From: Candidatus Heimdallarchaeota archaeon
GTDB taxonomy: Archaea; Asgardarchaeota; Heimdallarchaeia; Heimdallarchaeales; Heimdallarchaeaceae
Length of the DNA stretch: 39,457 bases
Direction: 5' to 3'
Assembly: GCA_021399395.1 (NCBI GenBank)
Contig: JAAFKJ010000156.1
Location: forward strand, 1 to 39,457
The position numbers were made by a program, and so were the translations under genes. Below, one piece after another: positions 8,477 to 16,059 of this stretch. The notes beneath the pieces were generated by a model, which made no database searches, was not told the origin of the DNA, and worked only from the letters and a program-made list of their open reading frames with translations. Numbering within the stretch: the stretch's first letter is position 1; every line of letters starts with the position of its first letter.

Positions 8477-9115
8477 ATGACTCAAACTAGAGCAAGATCA
8501 AAAGAAGCAAAAGAACAGCAAGTTCAAAAAATCATTGAAGAAGCACGTAACCTGTTCATAGAAGTAGGGACAAGGGGTTTCAGCATGAGAGCACTGGCAA
8601 AAAGGCTTGATATGTCCCAAGGTAATCTTTACAACTACTGGTCTAGTAAGAGACAACTCTGGTATGAAATTGTTAAGAGGGATTTTGCTGATTTTGAAGA
8701 TGAAATCACGAAGATAGTTACATCACATGAAGGGACAGTTCTAGACTTACTTGAGAATCTAGCCGATTTCTATTTTGATTTTGCTGAATCTAATTATCGT
8801 AGATATCAGATAATGTTTGTTATTCCTCCTCCACCAACAGACTCTTCAGAATCGGAAGCTGACAAATTCGAACCTCAATCAATTAATATGCTTCTAATGC
8901 TAGTTGAAAATGCTATTACTGAAATGAATATTGAAAATGTCGATACCAAGAAATTTGCTTTATATTTGTGGACTGTGATACATGGAACAGTACTAATTAC
9001 AAATACTATCTTGTTTGATCAAAGATATGATGCAGCTGTTTTTGGAAGTAAAAAAGACTTTCGCGAGTATGTGAAAAATCAAATTAAGAATCAATTAGAT
9101 ACCGTATTCTCGTGA
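8477..9115 (+). CDS. TetR/AcrR-family transcriptional regulator
   Basis: A 212-residue regulator. Residues 12-60 form the TetR DNA-binding domain: the region QKIIEEARNLFIEVGTRGFS leads into MRALAKRLDMSQGNLYNYWS, the helix-turn-helix with the usual G-x-L-Y-x-Y-W pattern. The C-terminal 150 residues are the ligand-binding and dimerisation part and diverge too much to predict the ligand. A palindrome 37 bases before the start matches the expected operator. The nearest co-regulated candidate is the divergent 112-residue gene. TetR repressors normally release DNA on binding a small hydrophobic or xenobiotic molecule. The start is well supported by the domain beginning and by the TATA spacing. Confidence 0.92.
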   Translation: MTQTRARSKEAKEQQVQKIIEEARNLFIEVGTRGFSMRALAKRLDMSQGNLYNYWSSKRQLWYEIVKRDFADFEDEITKIVTSHEGTVLDLLENLADFYFDFAESNYRRYQIMFVIPPPPTDSSESEADKFEPQSINMLLMLVENAITEMNIENVDTKKFALYLWTVIHGTVLITNTILFDQRYDAAVFGSKKDFREYVKNQIKNQLDTVFS

Positions 9116-9143
9116 TCAAACTTATTTAATTACACAAAAATCC

Positions 9144-9162
9144 CATTCTAATTATTAGAATG
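9144..9162. repeat. Palindrome 28 bases after the TetR stop
   Basis: CATTCTAA-TTA-TTAGAATG is a perfect 8-base inverted repeat with a 3-base centre. It sits just past the TetR stop with no T-tract on the plus strand, so it is either a weak termination hairpin or a second operator. It differs in sequence from the TetR palindrome at 8424. Confidence 0.45.
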
Positions 9163-9204
9163 AATGGAATAATTAATAAGTGTCTGACAAGTGAAAAGAA
9201 TTAA

Positions 9205-9402
9205 GGTGCAGGAAGGAAAATTGAAATTAGTCCGTCCAATGTCTTGCAAAAAGAAACTCATGAAACCTTCCGCACCAATTTCCCTTCTGAAGAAGATTTT
9301 TGTTCACATTTTTCAAATGTTGGCGTTGTAAATGGTATTGTGCCAATATTACAAATAATTAATAAATCACTTAACACAGTATTCTTGGTTAAGACGATAT
9401 AA
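9205..9402 (+). other. Open frame without ATG, possible gene remnant
   Basis: This frame stays open for 65 codons between stops at 9202 and 9400 and has protein-like composition (for example FRTNFPSEEDF and VGVVNGIVPILQI) but no ATG; TTG at 9244 could start a 52-residue product. It may be a decayed gene or chance. The remainder of 9116-9425 is the promoter area for the following 59-residue frame. Confidence 0.2.
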
Positions 9403-9425
9403 CCTTAATCTACGAAGGCGAGAAT

Positions 9426-9605
9426 ATGGAAGAAATAAAACGAGAAGATTTACTCCGTCAACTTAATGAAAAATCGGATCCCTTACGAATTATCAATGAT
9501 GACGCTGTAGATTTCGTACTTTGGAAGCTGAATGAGATAAAACAAGAAATTGGATTGAGGTTAAAGAACCGAGAAGAAAAAACTGTTTTGAAAGATAGTG
9601 CTTGA
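9426..9605 (+). CDS. Putative 59-residue charged small protein
   Basis: The frame runs from an ATG at 9426 to TGA at 9603-9605. The product starts MEEIKREDLLRQ and is rich in Lys, Glu and Asp with regular hydrophobic spacing, as in a helical small protein; a Trp lies near residue 33. AAGGCGAG is 6-13 bases before the ATG and can serve as a ribosome site, and an AT-rich stretch lies upstream. No family is recognised. It is between the TetR gene and the M28 peptidase, 39 bases before the latter's start, and may be co-transcribed with it. The frame is short enough to be chance, but composition and the ribosome site favour a real gene. Confidence 0.45.
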   Translation: MEEIKREDLLRQLNEKSDPLRIINDDAVDFVLWKLNEIKQEIGLRLKNREEKTVLKDSA

Positions 9606-9644
9606 GATATTCAAATTTATAAATAAGTACTAATTTTAGAGGTC

Positions 9645-10847
9645 ATGACTTCCTTAATGGAACCTATTGAATATATTTGTGAGAATTTTGGTCCAAGAAT
9701 TACAGGAACAGAAGCTGATCATAAAACATGTGATTACATAGAAGAGAAGTTCAAAACTTACACATCTAATGTAGAAACAGAAACCTTCCCTGTGGTTGGT
9801 AGGGCATTACAGAATCTAACTCTCTTTCTTGTCTGGGGTTATTGCATTTCAGTAGTAAGCTACTTCTTTCTCGCACCTTTAGCTATAGTTCTAGCAACAC
9901 TTATGCTGTTGGTTTATTATCTTGCTCGATTTAAAGATAAGAATCTAGTTAATCTATTGGTAAAAAAGGATGAAACGAAGAATATCATAGCTCAGTTTGA
10001 TGCTACAGAAGAGAAGAAAACTACTTTGATTTTTAGTGGCCATCATGACTCAGCTTTTCATATGCCTTTATTTGAAAAAAATGTAAAACAAATAGCATTT
10101 ATACAAAACTCTGCAATCTTTGGTATCGGAATGTTAGTAATAGCTAGTATTTGGAAGTCTATCTATTTCATACCTCAAATTAATCCTCCATTGTTCTTAT
10201 TTTCATATAATCTAGGATCTCTTACAGTCAGTTGGTATATTTTTCCAGATGTCATCTTTATCTTGGCTTTGATTGGATTGGTCTTTGGGTTTTACTTCTT
10301 GAAGAACATGGTAACCAAAACACCAGTGTTTGGAGCAAACGATAATCTAACTTCAGTCAGTATGCTTTTCGGATTAGGTGAGTATTTGAAGAAGAACCCT
10401 CCAAAGAATGTAGAGATTAGATTGATTTCATTTGGTGCAGAAGAACCAGGTTTAGTTGGTAGTAAATTCTATGTGGATAAAAGAGTTCAAGAATTAGAAA
10501 ATACTGTGAATATAAATTTTGAAACACTTGGAAGTGGTACATTAGGGATTCTCCTAAAAGAAAAGGATAACAATGTACAGCATGATGCTGCTTTTGTATC
10601 CCATATTCAAGAAATCGGAAGAAAACATGGTTTCGACCTACCCTCAAAAATGATACATTTTGGTAACACTGATGCGGGAAGTTTTACTAAAAAGAAGATT
10701 CCTGCTACAACTATATTCTGTTATGGGGAAGATGATGTTTTTGACTTATGGCATTCTACAAGAGATGTTTTTGAAAATCTAGATGGAAAATTATTGCAGA
10801 AAGCTTTTGATTTAACAATAAAAATAATTGAAGAATATGATCAATAA
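9645..10847 (+). CDS. M28-family zinc aminopeptidase interrupted by membrane helices
   Basis: A 400-residue co-catalytic zinc peptidase of the PgcP/Iap-like M28 group. Ligand candidates in order are His 133 and Asp 135 in SGHHDSAF, Asp 233 in GANDNLTS, Glu 266/267 in FGAEEPGL, Glu 293 in NFETLG and a late His in LWHSTRD. Unlike the usual soluble enzyme, hydrophobic segments near 57-76 and 77-96 come before the first zinc motif, and two more near 150-171 and 202-220 separate it from the second. The enzyme thus appears membrane-embedded, with the catalytic face assembled from loops. It probably removes N-terminal residues from peptides. ATG at 9645 is preceded by a TATA-like TTTATAAATAA about 20 bases upstream, so a leaderless message is likely. 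Its stop lies 8 bases from the convergent PHP gene's end. Confidence 0.85.
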   Translation: MTSLMEPIEYICENFGPRITGTEADHKTCDYIEEKFKTYTSNVETETFPVVGRALQNLTLFLVWGYCISVVSYFFLAPLAIVLATLMLLVYYLARFKDKNLVNLLVKKDETKNIIAQFDATEEKKTTLIFSGHHDSAFHMPLFEKNVKQIAFIQNSAIFGIGMLVIASIWKSIYFIPQINPPLFLFSYNLGSLTVSWYIFPDVIFILALIGLVFGFYFLKNMVTKTPVFGANDNLTSVSMLFGLGEYLKKNPPKNVEIRLISFGAEEPGLVGSKFYVDKRVQELENTVNINFETLGSGTLGILLKEKDNNVQHDAAFVSHIQEIGRKHGFDLPSKMIHFGNTDAGSFTKKKIPATTIFCYGEDDVFDLWHSTRDVFENLDGKLLQKAFDLTIKIIEEYDQ

Positions 10848-10855
10848 GGATCATC

Positions 10856-11923
10856 CTAATTCTTCTTTTTTATTTTGAATAATTCCTTTTCCTTTATTAC
10901 TTGAACAAGTTTTTTTAATAGAAATAATAGGACTTCAACTACGATAAAGATACCATAAATATATCCTAGAAGCGTTCCAAAAAGTGCTCCGAGTATGCCA
11001 CTCGCATACATATCATCGAATAATTCTCCAATTTTTATCAAAGGATAGAAAGCAATGTAAGTGGGATTGATTACATGTTCAATAGGGTAGGGGGATGGAA
11101 TACCAGTAAAGATGAAACCAGTTTGTCTAGCCTTTATTTCATTGAAAATCGCTTCTTCTGTAAATTCGGTTGCATTAAGCGTAGTCCAACAATAAACTGG
11201 TTCAGGAGCATGCATATCTGTACCAGTAATCATTCCCAAACCATTGTCTAAACAGAAATAGTAAGACTCATTGTCGTAAGTATTCCAATTAACAACTTCA
11301 ATATAATCAATACCCCAATCAAACAATTGTTGACGAGAAGGGTGATTGGTAGTGTAATCTTGTGACCATGGAATATGATTGACAGTAACAACGCCACCTA
11401 AATCGTGAGTAGCTTGAATGAAATCCTGTATTTCCTCATCTGTGGGAGTGTAAGTATAAGCTTCAAAGGTGATCAATGTCTCATATTGTACCTGAGTAAC
11501 ATCGGGAGGTAAAATTATGTTCATATGGATTCTGTCAGTGGTCCACTCAAGACCTGTAAGTACTTTGATGGTATCATTGAATTCTTCTCTCGCAATTAGT
11601 TTGATTTCTTCAACATTATCAAATGTATTATGGTCAGTCAGAACCATAGCATTAAAACCCATAGAGATGTGCCATAAAATATTCTGTCTGGGGGTCAAAA
11701 ATCCGTCAGAAGCAAGAGTGTGAGAATGAGGATCTAAGAGGATGTTCCAATTAGAATGATTATATTCGGGAACATAACTAAAATCATCCCAGTCAGAATC
11801 AGTGTACTTGTATTTAGGATGGCCGGTAAAAGCAAAAGGAATAGAAACACCAATTATTAACCAGGTTAGAAGATTGAGGATAAGAAAGTGCTTGAGATAT
11901 TTCATCAAAGTGGACTTTTTCAT
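10856..11923 (-). CDS. Membrane-anchored PHP-domain phosphoesterase-like protein
   Basis: A 355-residue protein if begun at the ATG at 11923 (or 349 from 11905). A membrane segment (12-33) is followed by a PHP metal-binding domain: DPHSHTLASDG (64-74) with His 66 and His 68, LTDHNT (95-100), GLEWTT (124-129), VNHIPWS and ITGTDMHAPEP. A hydrophobic segment near the C-terminus (about 315-345) and a basic tail follow. PHP proteins are metal-dependent phosphoesterases. The domain would face outside if the first helix is a signal anchor. Longer starts at 12082 or nearby would run through the tRNA gene at 11965-12106 and are rejected. It converges with the M28 peptidase; its promoter must lie between 11924 and the tRNA or the tRNA transcript must extend into it. 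Confidence 0.83.
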   Translation of the reverse strand: MKKSTLMKYLKHFLILNLLTWLIIGVSIPFAFTGHPKYKYTDSDWDDFSYVPEYNHSNWNILLDPHSHTLASDGFLTPRQNILWHISMGFNAMVLTDHNTFDNVEEIKLIAREEFNDTIKVLTGLEWTTDRIHMNIILPPDVTQVQYETLITFEAYTYTPTDEEIQDFIQATHDLGGVVTVNHIPWSQDYTTNHPSRQQLFDWGIDYIEVVNWNTYDNESYYFCLDNGLGMITGTDMHAPEPVYCWTTLNATEFTEEAIFNEIKARQTGFIFTGIPSPYPIEHVINPTYIAFYPLIKIGELFDDMYASGILGALFGTLLGYIYGIFIVVEVLLFLLKKLVQVIKEKELFKIKKKN

Positions 11924-12003
11924 TAAAATCAAATTTCTGGTAGTTGAGGATTGTAAAAAAGTTTTGGTAGCGCCGACTAGACTTGAACTAGTGATCTTCG
12001 GGT

Positions 12004-12034
12004 TTTTCACTTCAGAACACGCAAATTCTGAAGA
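12004..12034 (-). other. tRNA-iMet intron at canonical position 37/38
   Basis: A 31-base insertion follows A37. It contains the hairpin CTTCAGAA/TTCTGAAG around an 8-base loop, as expected for a bulge-helix-bulge intron cut by the archaeal tRNA endonuclease. The exact edges may shift by one base because A/T runs flank both ends. Confidence 0.8.
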
Positions 12035-12055
12035 TATGAGCCCGACGGGTTTTCC

Positions 12056-12088
12056 ATGCTTAGGGATCATATGGAAAAACATCCATAT
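12056..12088 (-). other. Second tRNA-iMet intron in the D loop
   Basis: Removal of 33 bases leaves the D loop AAGTTGGAAA, the same length as the archaeal initiator AGCCTGGATA. The insert contains the perfect hairpin ATATGG/CCATAT, and the alternative pair TTTTCCAT/ATGGAAAA reaches into the 3' exon. The boundary can slide by one T (89/56). Non-canonical intron positions are known in some archaeal tRNAs. Confidence 0.7.
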
Positions 12089-12135
12089 AACTTACCCCAC
12101 GGCGCTATCTCTATGGCAATTCTTTTGTTATTATT

Positions 12136-12143
12136 CTTTTAAA
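12136..12143 (-). promoter_or_regulatory. TATA box of the initiator tRNA
   Basis: TTTAAAAG on the minus strand lies about 30 bases before the mature 5' end, correct for an archaeal tRNA promoter that starts transcription a few bases upstream of the tRNA. Confidence 0.5.
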
Positions 12144-12239
12144 TCTTTGTTTTGGGTAGAACTCTTTCTTAGCTGAGTTTAACGAAAAATATCCTTTTTG
12201 TTTGTTTAGCGTAGAATTTAATTACTTTTCAACGAATAT

Positions 12240-13583
12240 TTAGTTTGTTTGTATTTTGACTTCTATCCCTTTCTTAACTAAATTTCTAAAAAAAATTCTT
12301 TCAAAAACCGGTTCTTCAATTATCCTTCCAAAGTTAATGATTAATTTATCTTTGTAGCTTACCATCGCGGTTCCAACTTTATTCACTGGTACTTGCGCAG
12401 GAACGAATTCAAACTCTTCAATATATTCTTCCAGCTCCTCAGGAACTGTTATTTTTCCCAAGTTTGTTAGAACTGTAGAGTAGAGAGTTGTTCCTATCCT
12501 AAAATACCCTTTTTGACCAAAAAACTTCTTTACCATCAAAGGAGTCAAGCGCAAGAACAACATGTTTTCATTTTCTACATTCTTATGAATGTGTGTCATG
12601 AAATACTTTGGATTAACTTCTTTTTTCATATAATGGTGAACTTGCTTAACTATCTCCTCAAACGAATAGTAACCCAATCTGGGATCTATTCCTGGAGTTA
12701 CATAAAGTGAAAAATTTCTCATTGTTTTGGAGGGGTAAATATTCCGTAAGTTCACTGGAATCATTACTCGAATAGGACGAATATGTTTCCTCCTCAGATT
12801 TTCTGGAAAACTAAAAACTAATTCATGCAACGATTCAATAAGAATTGCTGCAATATACTCTGTTAAACTTATTTTGAGTTCTTTTGCTTTTTCTAGTACT
12901 TGCTTAACTGGCATTATTCCTTTAGTAATATGATATTTACCAATTTTCATCCTTTTGAAAGGTAGTCGGAATGCTTTGGCATCTAATTTACGGCTTACTT
13001 TGATTTTCTTATCGAATCTTCTGTATGCATCCTCATATTCCTCAAGAATTGGGGTTTGATCAGGTCTGAGTATGTCTTTCCAGTCTTTAACCTTGACTCC
13101 TTTGAGACTAAGATATTCTCCTAATAATGCTTTTAGGAACGTTTTACCTCCTGTACCATCAGTTAAACAGTGATGAAATTCAACAGCAATTCTTCTTTTG
13201 TAAACCTTCACGCGGAAAGGGAATACACCCTTCTGAGTTATAGGCATGAATTCATTGGGATATTTTGTATCCCTCATAATCTTAGGAAATGACATATTAG
13301 TTTCCCAAAAATGCCAAAAAAATCCTGTTTTCAGGTTAATTCTAAAAAATGGGAAGCGAACTATTATCCGATTAAGAGCTCTCTGTAAAATAGTTGTATT
13401 AATTGGTTCTTTTAGGGTTACTGCCAATCGAAAAACTTGAGGTACTCTTGGAGAAGCAATTAAACTGAATCCAGTGGCTGCATTTTCTAGTCGATGCCAC
13501 TCTTCATCTCTCTCACTCATTCCTATTTGTAAATTATTTTCTGTAGCTGAGGAGTGACTAGAGGATGTTGTATTTCCTATCAC
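12240..13583 (-). CDS. Condensation-domain/alcohol acetyltransferase-like acyltransferase
   Basis: A 447-residue protein of the CoA-dependent acyltransferase superfamily. The catalytic HHxxxDG motif is FHHCLTDGTGG (136-146, His 137/138, Asp 142, Gly 143). The N-terminal half starts with the ATGFSLIASPRVPQVFRLAV strand region and AL-NRIIVRFPFFR (69-81); the second half has ITKGIMPVKQVLEKAKELKI and VMIPVNLRNIYPS, typical of the PapA/AATase group. Such enzymes move an acyl group to a hydroxyl or amine of a metabolite or lipid. It lies 21 bases after the gene for a zinc-ribbon membrane protein on the same strand; these two families often pair in bacteria. The ATG at 13520 (residue 22) is an alternative start. 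Substrate unknown. Confidence 0.82.
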   Translation of the reverse strand: MIGNTTSSSHSSATENNLQIGMSERDEEWHRLENAATGFSLIASPRVPQVFRLAVTLKEPINTTILQRALNRIIVRFPFFRINLKTGFFWHFWETNMSFPKIMRDTKYPNEFMPITQKGVFPFRVKVYKRRIAVEFHHCLTDGTGGKTFLKALLGEYLSLKGVKVKDWKDILRPDQTPILEEYEDAYRRFDKKIKVSRKLDAKAFRLPFKRMKIGKYHITKGIMPVKQVLEKAKELKISLTEYIAAILIESLHELVFSFPENLRRKHIRPIRVMIPVNLRNIYPSKTMRNFSLYVTPGIDPRLGYYSFEEIVKQVHHYMKKEVNPKYFMTHIHKNVENENMLFLRLTPLMVKKFFGQKGYFRIGTTLYSTVLTNLGKITVPEELEEYIEEFEFVPAQVPVNKVGTAMVSYKDKLIINFGRIIEEPVFERIFFRNLVKKGIEVKIQTN

Positions 13584-13604
13584 CTATTTTCAACTCTTCT
13601 TCTT

Positions 13605-14357
13605 CTAAATTCTTAATCTCTTCCTTATCCCAGCAACTTTTTGTAAATCTACAACCCGTGCAATCCTATAATGCACGTATAATAAGAACCCTCCAACTAG
13701 AGTTAATGGGATAGCTACATAAAGAGACCAAGCTAGTGCTAATTCACCTGCTAAAAAGCTCACAATTGTAAGATCAAGACCTAAATTTAGTAAAGCAATA
13801 CCGAACAGAACATAAGCGGCAGTGTTGAACCCTTTCTTTTTCGATTTCATTGAAATTAGAACCACTAGACTAACAATTATTGAAGTAAGTCCAATAATAG
13901 GAAAAGCTAATCTATATAGCCAATCAAATGTCCAGTTATCAAAAAGATCTATTAGTGTTAGGAACACCATTAGAGAAAGAACTTCACCTACAACTATCAA
14001 AATAGGTCTGTCTGATAAAAACAATGGAAAAGTTGCTAACGCCCAAGCTAGAAACAAAGCGGCCATAGGAAACTTTGCCCAAACTAGTCTTGCGTTGTGA
14101 TCAATTATTATGTTTATGATCATTACAATTAGAAATGGTACAGCTAGTGATACACTTACTATCTCCCATGCTACCAATCGCTTTTGTTTTCTATCCATCT
14201 TGGTTTCAAGTAATGATTCTACTTCTTGAGGATAATCTTGAATATCTTTGTCTATTAGTTCTCCATTTTTTTGTATTGAAGATAAACACAATGGACAATT
14301 TACCACTGCTGAATCAACTTCAACACCGCAATTAATACAATATGCCATTTCATTCAC
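13605..14357 (-). CDS. Zinc-ribbon multi-spanning membrane protein (DUF6320-like)
   Basis: A 250-residue protein. An N-terminal zinc ribbon has Cys 7, 10, 21 and 24 (YCINCGVEVDSAVVNCPLC). After a hydrophilic linker come about six to seven membrane helices (60-240) with short loops and a basic C-terminus. The arrangement of ribbon plus membrane domain next to an alcohol-acetyltransferase-like enzyme is the pattern I recall for DUF6320; that assignment rests on memory of the family and not on a search. It is first in a two-gene operon. It may anchor or regulate the acyltransferase, or supply its substrate at the membrane. The ATG at 14348 (residue 4) is equally suitable as a start. Confidence 0.7.
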   Translation of the reverse strand: MNEMAYCINCGVEVDSAVVNCPLCLSSIQKNGELIDKDIQDYPQEVESLLETKMDRKQKRLVAWEIVSVSLAVPFLIVMIINIIIDHNARLVWAKFPMAALFLAWALATFPLFLSDRPILIVVGEVLSLMVFLTLIDLFDNWTFDWLYRLAFPIIGLTSIIVSLVVLISMKSKKKGFNTAAYVLFGIALLNLGLDLTIVSFLAGELALAWSLYVAIPLTLVGGFLLYVHYRIARVVDLQKVAGIRKRLRI

Positions 14358-14567
14358 TAGTACTTACTTTATTCTGCTACAATCCAGACAACTACCACTC
14401 TTTAAATAATGTTTCCTCGAAACGAAGAGCTGTTTGTAATTTCGTTATTAATGAACTACTTTTAAACATCTTTTACATGCAGAAGATTGAGAATCATACA
14501 AAAAAACAGCGTAAAGATTTCTGTTTTATGGAAAACTTCATAACTTTTTAAGAGTTACTTATATTGA

Positions 14568-15407
14568 ATGTTAGTTGAATCAGATAAATCTCGTTATGTA
14601 CACAAAGTAAGAGCAAGAATCTCTACTATTGTTCTCTTACTAATAATCGATGCTATTGTGTACTATGTTCCTTATCGGAATGAAGTCTATATTGGAGATT
14701 TATTTGGTCTATCCTTGTGGCTCTACTTTGGGATCTTGAATGGCATACTTATGATACTCGTTTATGTATTCGTTAAAGGTGAAGTTGTTTTTGATTTTTC
14801 TACTAAACAGATTTCTTTTAGCGAATTTAAGAAAAGCAATTCTTGGGAATTTGCTGATCTTTGGGGAATCTATTTTCTAGCTTATGATGGAGACTATTTG
14901 ATTAGGATTAGAACACATAGATTACGAACTCTCGATGTTCGAATGAAATTTGAAGAAGCATACCATATAGTAGATGAATTCAAAAAGGCTGGTATTAACC
15001 TTACAACTATTAGACCCGATCCTCCAAAACGTCTTTCAAAATCATTTCCTCTCCTCTTATCCAGATATGAGAAGAAGAAAATTAAAGAATTCAATCCTGA
15101 GATACTTGACTGGTATCGAGGAATAACCCTGAAAACCAAGCTCATCTCTATCACCTTAGCTCCTTTCCTTTACGTACTAGGTGCTACATTGATAGTACGA
15201 ATCCCCTTTCTTCTAGCAGGTTTAACTACTACTAAGGGAATTGTTTCGTTTATTTATGGACTAACTGTGTTCATTCTGTTTGATGGAGGTCTGTATCTCT
15301 TATTTGGTATTTCTGTATTTGTTTTAATTGCCAAACAGATATCAAAATTTTCTTCTCACCCTCAATCTAAAGAAAATCCCGATGTAACTAAAGAAGAGCA
15401 AAGTTAA
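14568..15407 (+). CDS. Membrane protein with internal PH-like domain, unknown
   Basis: A 279-residue protein with two membrane helices near 17-36 and 44-68, a cytoplasmic region of about 100 residues, and two more helices near 185-210 and 220-250. The stretch 70-140 (GEVVFDFSTKQISFSEFKK and following) alternates strands and ends in a helix, EEAYHIVDEFKKAGI, reminiscent of bacterial PH-like domains that sit beside membrane helices; this is a resemblance only. TATA-like CTTTTTAAG is about 20 bases before the ATG, so the message may be leaderless. It is divergent from the acyltransferase pair and 24 bases before the THUMP gene, perhaps in the same transcript. No function is claimed. Confidence 0.55.
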   Translation: MLVESDKSRYVHKVRARISTIVLLLIIDAIVYYVPYRNEVYIGDLFGLSLWLYFGILNGILMILVYVFVKGEVVFDFSTKQISFSEFKKSNSWEFADLWGIYFLAYDGDYLIRIRTHRLRTLDVRMKFEEAYHIVDEFKKAGINLTTIRPDPPKRLSKSFPLLLSRYEKKKIKEFNPEILDWYRGITLKTKLISITLAPFLYVLGATLIVRIPFLLAGLTTTKGIVSFIYGLTVFILFDGGLYLLFGISVFVLIAKQISKFSSHPQSKENPDVTKEEQS

Positions 15408-15431
15408 TTTATACAATGGAAATGTTTTACC

Positions 15432-15986
15432 ATGCATGAATTCTCAGGTTTTATTGGATCTTGCGCAAGAACACTCGAGAGAAACTCTTCTAGTGAAATT
15501 TATTATCTCCTAACAGAAATCTTGGATTGTAAAGATGTCTCTGTTTCTCCAATAACAGCTATTGCTGGTTTAACCCTTACTTCTTTTGATGAAGACTCTT
15601 TGATAATAATTGATAGAATTCAAAAAGAAATTGAAGAAGACAACTCAGTTTTGCAATTTACTCTCAAACTTGTACCTATCCAATATCGAATACCTTCTTC
15701 ATTAGAAGGTTTGAAAGAATTTTCTTCCTTCTTTGCAGATCAAATACAAGAGGACGATACTTGGAAAATTAACTTGCGCCGTCGTCACTCAGCATTAGAA
15801 CGGGAAGATATAATTACAACCCTTGCTTCAGAGATTAGTAAAGGTAAAGTTTCGCTTGAGAATCCAAAGTATTATCTGATCGTTGAAGTTGTAGGAAAAT
15901 GGACCTATCTAGCATTATCCACTATACCTGAATTAGCTCTTTCTAAATATATTGAATTAGAAAACATAGATGATTTCAGGTTCTGA
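15432..15986 (+). CDS. THUMP-domain RNA-binding protein (Tan1-like)
   Basis: A 184-residue protein. Residues 73-160 match a THUMP domain: LKLVPIQYRIPSSLEGLKEF (78-97), WKINLRRRHSALEREDIIT (111-129) and VSLENPKYYLIVEVVGKWT (140-158). The first 60 residues form the ferredoxin-like half that usually precedes THUMP. With no methyltransferase or other catalytic domain, this resembles stand-alone Tan1-type proteins that bind the tRNA acceptor end and help the acetyltransferase Tan1/Kre33 partner make N4-acetylcytidine. It lies 24 bases after the preceding membrane protein gene, and convergently faces the histone-fold gene. The family call is firm; the tRNA acetylation role is inferred. Confidence 0.8.
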   Translation: MHEFSGFIGSCARTLERNSSSEIYYLLTEILDCKDVSVSPITAIAGLTLTSFDEDSLIIIDRIQKEIEEDNSVLQFTLKLVPIQYRIPSSLEGLKEFSSFFADQIQEDDTWKINLRRRHSALEREDIITTLASEISKGKVSLENPKYYLIVEVVGKWTYLALSTIPELALSKYIELENIDDFRF

Positions 15987-16059
15987 TGTTTTTAGAAAGA
16001 AAAAATAAAAAAAGAAAGATTAAAACTTTCGTTTAGCTCTTTTTAGGTCTCTGGCTAAT

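Larger units (their letters stand above)
11965..12106 (-). tRNA. Initiator tRNA-Met (CAT) with two introns
   Basis: The minus strand folds as a tRNA once 31 and 33 bases are removed. The acceptor is AGCGCCG (12100-12106) with CGGCGCT (11969-11975), discriminator A at 11968 and encoded CCA at 11965-11967. After splicing the D arm is GGGT-AAGTTGGAAA-ACCC, the anticodon arm TCGGG-CTCATAA-CCCGA (CAT at 12036-12038), the variable loop 5 bases and the T arm ACTAG-TTCAAGT-CTAGT; the mature length is 78 with CCA. The A1:T72 pair, three G:C pairs at the base of the anticodon stem and the GTGGGG start of the D arm are archaeal initiator marks and argue against tRNA-Ile2 or elongator Met. Promoter and intron details are listed separately. 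Confidence 0.9.

Noticed and set aside
11924-12082. Longer start of the PHP gene at 12082
   Set aside because: The extension is translated from the initiator tRNA gene and its introns, so it is an artefact. The ATG at 11923 or 11905 is preferred.
11965-12106. Reading this tRNA as tRNA-Ile2 (TiaS substrate) or elongator Met
   Set aside because: A1:T72, three G:C pairs in the anticodon stem base and the GTGGGG D-arm start are initiator features.
14342-14551. 69-residue plus-strand frame between divergent genes
   Set aside because: It overlaps the zinc-ribbon gene start and lies in a promoter region; no family features.
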